From contig CAWBOJ010000003.1 of assembly GCA_963790405.1 (NCBI GenBank), positions 620,001 to 684,000 on the forward strand: a DNA stretch of 64,000 nucleotides, read 5' to 3'. The notes under the pieces were generated by a model, which saw nothing but the letters and a program-made list of their open reading frames with translations, was not told where the DNA came from and ran no database searches. The first letter of the stretch is position 1, and each line of letters begins with the position of its first letter. The stretch is from JBGSMX01 sp963790405. GTDB taxonomy: Bacteria > Actinomycetota > Coriobacteriia > Anaerosomatales > JAGXFU01. The position numbers and the translations under genes are program-made. This document shows positions 59,717-64,000 of this stretch, piece by piece.

Positions 59717-61733
59717 ATGCCAACCCGTCGGGGATCACAAGACCGTCGCCGTCAACGCGCTGAGCGCCCGGCTACCAAAGCGTCCAAGCCCACACCGTCT
59801 GTTCCCGCCGCGCGCAACGAACCGGTCGAGCCGACGCCTGCGGGCAAGGCTCCTCGGCGCAATGCGTTGTTCCCGGTGGGCGTGAACGTCTACCCGCTCG
59901 ATGCCGAGACGCAGGGATGGGACGACTGGTACACGCGTGACATGGCTGCGGAGTTCGAGAAGCTGGCCGAGGCACGTGTCTCGATGGTGCGGCTCTACGT
60001 ATCGTGGAAGCTGCTCGAGCCGCAGGTCGGGCAGTACGACGAGGAAGCGCTCGACCGGCTGGCGGACATCCTCGACAGCGCACGCACGAACAAACTGCAG
60101 GTCATCATGTGCTTCTTCGCCGATGACCGGCTCGCCGAACTCATGGACGTGCCGTGGGGCAAGAAGCGCGACGCGCGCACGGACAGCTATCTGATCCAGC
60201 GCGAGGTGGCGTTGGTGCAAAAGATCGTGAGCCGCTTCGTCGCCGAGAAGGCCATCTTCGCGTGGGATCTGGCAAACGAGGCGTTCTGTGCCGGTTTCGA
60301 AAGCGCTGCGGACCTCGAGGAGTGGGTCGAGGACCCTGCGCGAGGCGGTGCGGGAGGTCGATCCCGAACGGCCCGTGATCTTCTCGGCCGACCCCGAGAC
60401 GCTCTTCCGCGAAAGCGGCGTCGATCCTCGGCGGGCGATCGACACGTGTGAGTTCGCGGTCGCTCACAGCACGGCGCCCTATCGCGCGTACGCGGCCGAA
60501 GGGCCGATCACGCGGGGGCCGTCGACGTACCTCGACTCGTTCATGCTGCGCTCGGCGGCACGCGACATGCCGGTGCTCGTAGATGACCTCGGCGTGTTCT
60601 CGCTGGACTACTCGGCAGCTGAGGAAGCGACTCACCTGCGCACGGGCCTGTACTCGGCGTTCATGAACCGTGCTGCAGGGGTGATGGTGCGACGTTACCG
60701 CGATTTGGATACCGAGCGGCGCGAGCCGTACTTCCGCGATCCGTTCGAAGTGCTCGTGGGCGTCGTGGACGTCGAAGGCGAGACGAAGCCCGGGTTCGAA
60801 GAGGTCGTCTCGTTCATCCGCACGGCCGCGCGCATCGACTTGCGGCGCTACTCGCTCATCCAGGAGCGCACCGCGATCGTGATTCCCTCGGAGCGCTACA
60901 ACCCCTTGCCGGACCTTGCCGGTCTCTACGATCCGCGCGCGTGTCTGCAGGCGTACGTGGCTGCCAAGCAAGGACACATCCCGGTCGCCGTTGCTCGCGA
61001 GGAAGACGAGTTCGGCGCGTATTCGGTGCTGATAGTGCCGTCTGCATTCCAGCTCGAAGACACGACGTGGGAGCGGCTTGCCGAGTTCGTGCAAGGCGGC
61101 GGCTCGGTCGTTTTGTCCTACGGCGGTGGCGACGCACATCCGGCGATCCGCGACCTGTTCGGGATCGAGTTTCTCGGCGATGGCGGTGGGCGAGAGAGCG
61201 TGTCGTGTCGCGTGGCGCAAGCCGACGTGCTCGGTGAGCTGCGATCGTTCGACGCGGTGCTCGACACGCCGAACTACGCGTTGCTCGGACATGGCGGGGC
61301 CACGGTTGTCGCCACCGATGCGAAAGGCAGCCCGCTGCTGACCATGAATCAGGTGGGTCAGGGCCGAGCGATCTTCGTTGCGCTGCCGGCCGAGCGCGCG
61401 CTCGCGCAGAGCGATCCGTGGTCTGCCCCGTCTCCGGTGCAGGCAATGCTGCGCACGGTGTATGCGGCGGTCGCCAGGGCTGCAGGGTGCGGGGCCCCGG
61501 TTGAATGCGATCAACCCGATGTCGAGGTCGCGCTGTTCCAAGGCGAGGCCGACGACATACTCGTGCTGCTCAATCACGGTGCCGAGAAGATCACCGCCGG
61601 AATCGCTACGGACCGCGCGGTCGCGTCGATTGCGGACGTGCGCGGCGGCAAGCCGGTGGAGGTTGGCGGAACCACGTTCGGCGTACCTTTGGAAGCAGGT
61701 GCGGTGACGGCTCTTCGGCTGGTATTTACGTGA
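59717..61733 (+). CDS. Glycoside hydrolase-like protein, GH5/GH42-type barrel plus GATase-like domain (one frame break)
   Basis: About 672 residues. The basic N-terminus (about 50 residues, RRGSQDRRRQRAERP) has no signal peptide. A TIM-barrel like endo-mannanase/GH5 enzymes follows: VGVNVYPLDAETQGWDDWY, MVRLYVSWKLLEPQVGQYD and FAWDLANEAFCAG with the acid/base Glu in N-E. After a break near 60330 comes VLVDDLGVFSLDYS, where a nucleophile Glu would be expected but Asp-Asp is seen. The C-terminal part (ARIDLRRYSLIQERTAIVIP, AYSVLIVPSAFQL, FVQGGGSVVLSYGGG) resembles the GH42 trimerisation domain. The sugar target is unknown. Confidence 0.75.
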
Positions 61734-61817
61734 CAAGAACCGGTCATCTAGACCCTATCCGCTCGATGGTAGACTCACACGGACGCACACTCACCGTCTA
61801 CAACACGGAGAACACGT

Positions 61818-63191
61818 ATGGCAGAACGCAACGCTGAATCGGGGGCGTTCCTTCTCGAGTCGTGGCTCGAGTTGAACGAGATTATCGACAAGCACCCCGA
61901 AGTGCGCCAACTGCTCTTTGACCCGGTCACCGGTCTTCCGACCACGCCACTCCTCTTTCCTCGCATCAAGGCGCTGCTCGAGGAGCGCGGCGAGGTGTCG
62001 CTGCTGTGCATCAACGTGGTGCGCTACTCGAAGATCGAGGAGATCTACGGGTGGAAGGTGTTCGACAGTGTCATGCGCGAGGTCGCCGTGTCGCTCGAGA
62101 GCATCGCCGGAACCGTACTGCGTGGGTCTGACATCATCGCCGAGCTCATGATTTCAGGGAACTCGTTCGTGGTCGTGCTCTCACCGCCGCGAAGCAGTCT
62201 CAAGATCGACCCCGACGCGCGACAGTACATCGCGCAGAAGGTTGAGAATACGATCCGGGCCCGGCTTGTCGCGAAGATGGACGCGACGCTGTACAAGAAG
62301 TTCGGATGCTACGTCGGTGCCTCGACTCTGGTCTACGAGGAGAATACCCGGCTCGAGCGGCTGGTGCATCAGGGTCTTGAAGCCGCATTGGCCTCATCGT
62401 TATCGCGGGAGGACGAGGACGCGGCGCGGCGCAAGCAACTGCTACGCGAGATCATCGCCGACGAAGCCGTCACAACGCTGGTGCAGCCTGTGTTTGACCT
62501 TGAGGACATGACTGTCATCGGCTACGAGGCGCTTTCCCGCGGCCCGGCCGACAGCGAGTTCGAGCGACCCGACAAGCTGTTCCGCGTCGCCTACGATTCC
62601 GATCTGGTGATGCGGCTCGAGAGGTTGTGTCGGAAGAAGGCGCTGCATGCGGCACGCGAATTGCCGCCAGGCAGGCTGCTCTTCCTCAACATCGAGCCCG
62701 AAGCGGTGTCCGACCCACAGCTGCGCGAGGCCATCACAAGCGAGATGCTGGTCCAGGCCGACATCACACCCGATCGCGTCGTGCTGGAGATCACCGAGCG
62801 CTCGGCGATCACGGATTTCCCGACGTTTCGCTCGACGCTGGAGTACGTGCGAGCGCTCGGGTTCAATGTTGCGGTCGACGACGCGGGTGCGGGCTACGGA
62901 TCGTTGCAGTGTCTCGCCGAGGTGCGACCCGAGTGGATCAAGGTCGATATCTCCCTCGTGCGCGGATGCGATGCCGATATCGCGCGCTCGCAACTCATCG
63001 CAAGCCTGGTAGGGTTCGCAGACACGATCGGCGTGCGCTTGATAGCCGAGGGCATCGAGACCGAGGCCGAGCTCGCGCGTCTGCGCTCTATCGGTGTGCG
63101 GTATGGCCAGGGGTTCTTGTTCGCCAGACCCACACAGCCGTTCCCGGCCGATGCAGATTTCACTCATCTGCGCGGACTTCTGAAATCTTGA
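61818..63191 (+). CDS. Degenerate-GGDEF plus EAL cyclic-di-GMP phosphodiesterase
   Basis: 457 residues, intact. The N-terminal 40-residue lead is followed by a GGDEF-like domain whose signature is S-G-N-S-F, so cyclase activity is unlikely. A complete EAL domain has GYEALSRGP, LFLNIEPEAV with metal-binding Asn, VVLEITERSAI, DDAGAGYGSLQ, KVDISLVRGCD, LIAEGIETEAEL and GQGFLFARP. The catalytic acids and Lys are present, so c-di-GMP hydrolysis is expected, perhaps with the GGDEF remnant sensing GTP. No membrane helix. It is followed 22 bases later by selD. Confidence 0.9.
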   Translation: MAERNAESGAFLLESWLELNEIIDKHPEVRQLLFDPVTGLPTTPLLFPRIKALLEERGEVSLLCINVVRYSKIEEIYGWKVFDSVMREVAVSLESIAGTVLRGSDIIAELMISGNSFVVVLSPPRSSLKIDPDARQYIAQKVENTIRARLVAKMDATLYKKFGCYVGASTLVYEENTRLERLVHQGLEAALASSLSREDEDAARRKQLLREIIADEAVTTLVQPVFDLEDMTVIGYEALSRGPADSEFERPDKLFRVAYDSDLVMRLERLCRKKALHAARELPPGRLLFLNIEPEAVSDPQLREAITSEMLVQADITPDRVVLEITERSAITDFPTFRSTLEYVRALGFNVAVDDAGAGYGSLQCLAEVRPEWIKVDISLVRGCDADIARSQLIASLVGFADTIGVRLIAEGIETEAELARLRSIGVRYGQGFLFARPTQPFPADADFTHLRGLLKS

Positions 63192-63213
63192 ATAGACGAC
63201 AGGGGGTGATCCA

Positions 63214-64000
63214 GTGAGCGAGAAAGTGCGCTTGACCCAGCTTTCGACCAAGGCCGGTTGAGCTGCGAAGTGGGGTCCGGCGGACCTCAAAGCGGTTCTG
63301 GATCAGGTCGACCCTGGCGAATCGCCAGCTCTCATGGTCGGCTTTGACACCTCGGACGATGCTGCCGTCTACCTGCTGGGAGACGATGCGGTGCTGCTGA
63401 CGGTCGACTTCTTCACGCCTATGGTCGACGACCCATACGACTTTGGCCGAATCACCGCGGCGAACTCGCTGTCCGACATCTACGCGATGGGTGGGCGACC
63501 GCTCACCGCGATGAATCTGCTGGCATTCCCGTGCTCGATGGACGCCGCAGACATCGCGGCGGTCATGCGTGGCGGGGCAGACACGTGCGCGCTTGCCGGG
63601 TGCGTGGTCGTGGGCGGACACACCATCGACGACAAAGAGCCGAAGTACGGCCTGTCTGTCATGGGTGTCGCGGCGCCAGACCGCGTCGTTCGAAACGTGG
63701 GTGCCTTGCCTGGAGATTCGCTGGTCATGACCAAGCGACTCGGGGTGGGCGTGCTCAACACCGCCCTCAAGCAGGGTTTGGAGACCGAGGATTCGCTGCG
63801 TGATGTCATCGAGTCGATGGCGCATCTGAACAAAGCCGCCAGCGAGGCGATGGTCGAGGTCGGCGTGCATGCTGCGACCGACATCACGGGTTTCGGGCTC
63901 GTGGGGCACCTGCACGAGATGGCGCAAGGCAGCAAGGTGAGCGCGGTCGTCCAGATGGCGAGCGTACCGGTGTGGGAGAAAGCCCTCGACTACAGTCGAG
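63214..64000 (+). CDS. selD: Selenophosphate synthase with selenocysteine codon, 3' end cut by window
   Basis: 262 residues visible. The frame from GTG 63214 (after AGGGGGTGATCC) reads MSEKVRLTQLSTKAG-U-AAKW, with UGA at 63259-63261 at the position of the catalytic Cys/Sec of SelD, followed by the conserved Lys. Downstream motifs are DDAAVYLLGDDAVLLTVDFF, GRITAANSLSDIYAMGG, GGADTCALAGCVVVGGHTID and ATDITGFGLVGHLHEMA. It makes selenophosphate from selenide and ATP for Sec-tRNA. The remaining third lies beyond the window. Confidence 0.95.
63272..63288 (+). promoter_or_regulatory. Candidate SECIS hairpin in selD
   Basis: Seven-pair stem GGGGUCC/GGACCUC (one G-U) with loop GGC, starting 11 bases after the UGA, loop at +18. 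Position agrees with bacterial SECIS elements and with the hairpins after the other UGA codons in this window. Confidence 0.5.

Overview
The window is a high-GC bacterial chromosome segment with many GTG starts, purine-rich ribosome binding sites and tightly packed operons. A DUF501 protein next to a DivIC/FtsB-like protein and a Ppx/GppA protein, an archaeal-type PEP carboxylase, a YabN-like MazG and a UGA-containing selD together suggest an actinobacterium. A Coriobacteriia-like anaerobe is my best inference, but no rRNA or other decisive marker is present. The sequence carries roughly thirty or more single-base frame changes, including in enolase, mfd and the ABC ATPases. Most are repaired by removing one base, so I treat them as insertion-type sequence errors and annotate whole genes across them.

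Layout. 1-6.0 kb: a polytopic membrane protein, a 42-residue membrane peptide, a TrkH/KtrB cation channel subunit, an OB-like membrane-anchored protein and a MacB-type ABC exporter. 6.0-7.7 kb: two divergent genes with an in-frame UGA, a UBP zinc finger on the minus strand and a thioredoxin-like lipoprotein with a U-x-x-C active site on the plus strand; the second is followed by CcdA. 7.8-17.5 kb: an accessory block with every gene on the plus strand. It holds a type III restriction-modification pair, a possible HEPN protein, unknown proteins and a Fic protein, and is punctuated by five attC-like imperfect inverted repeats. I read it as a probable integron cassette array without a visible integrase.

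17.5-27 kb: archaeal-type PEP carboxylase, a short-chain dehydrogenase, a GT28-type glycosyltransferase, an ICMT-like methyltransferase, an alpha/beta hydrolase, a histidine kinase and a GNAT acetyltransferase that are both truncated at a head-to-head junction, an epimerase and a hexapeptide acetyltransferase. 27-33 kb: a three-gene sugar ABC transporter (permease, ATPase, lipoprotein binding protein) on the minus strand, threonine aldolase, and a PQQ-type sugar dehydrogenase lipoprotein. 33-40.5 kb: a signalling operon with a very large hybrid histidine kinase (membrane, PAS, GAF, PAS, HisKA, HATPase, REC, REC, Hpt), a GspE/PilB-type ATPase with a receiver domain at each end, and a stand-alone receiver.

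40.6-57.8 kb: housekeeping genes: DUF554 and small membrane proteins, an MFS exporter, nth, mfd, a parvulin-type lipoprotein, mazG, eno, a methyltransferase, dusB, pyk, a DivIC-like protein, a DUF501 protein, ppx/gppA and tRNA-Leu(UAA). 57.9-64 kb: a B12-binding-like protein, a TPR protein, a glycosidase-like protein, a degenerate-GGDEF/EAL phosphodiesterase, and the 5' part of selD with a UGA codon at the catalytic position. SelD at one end and two UGA-containing genes at the other show that the organism very probably makes selenoproteins; selA, selB and selC are not in this window.
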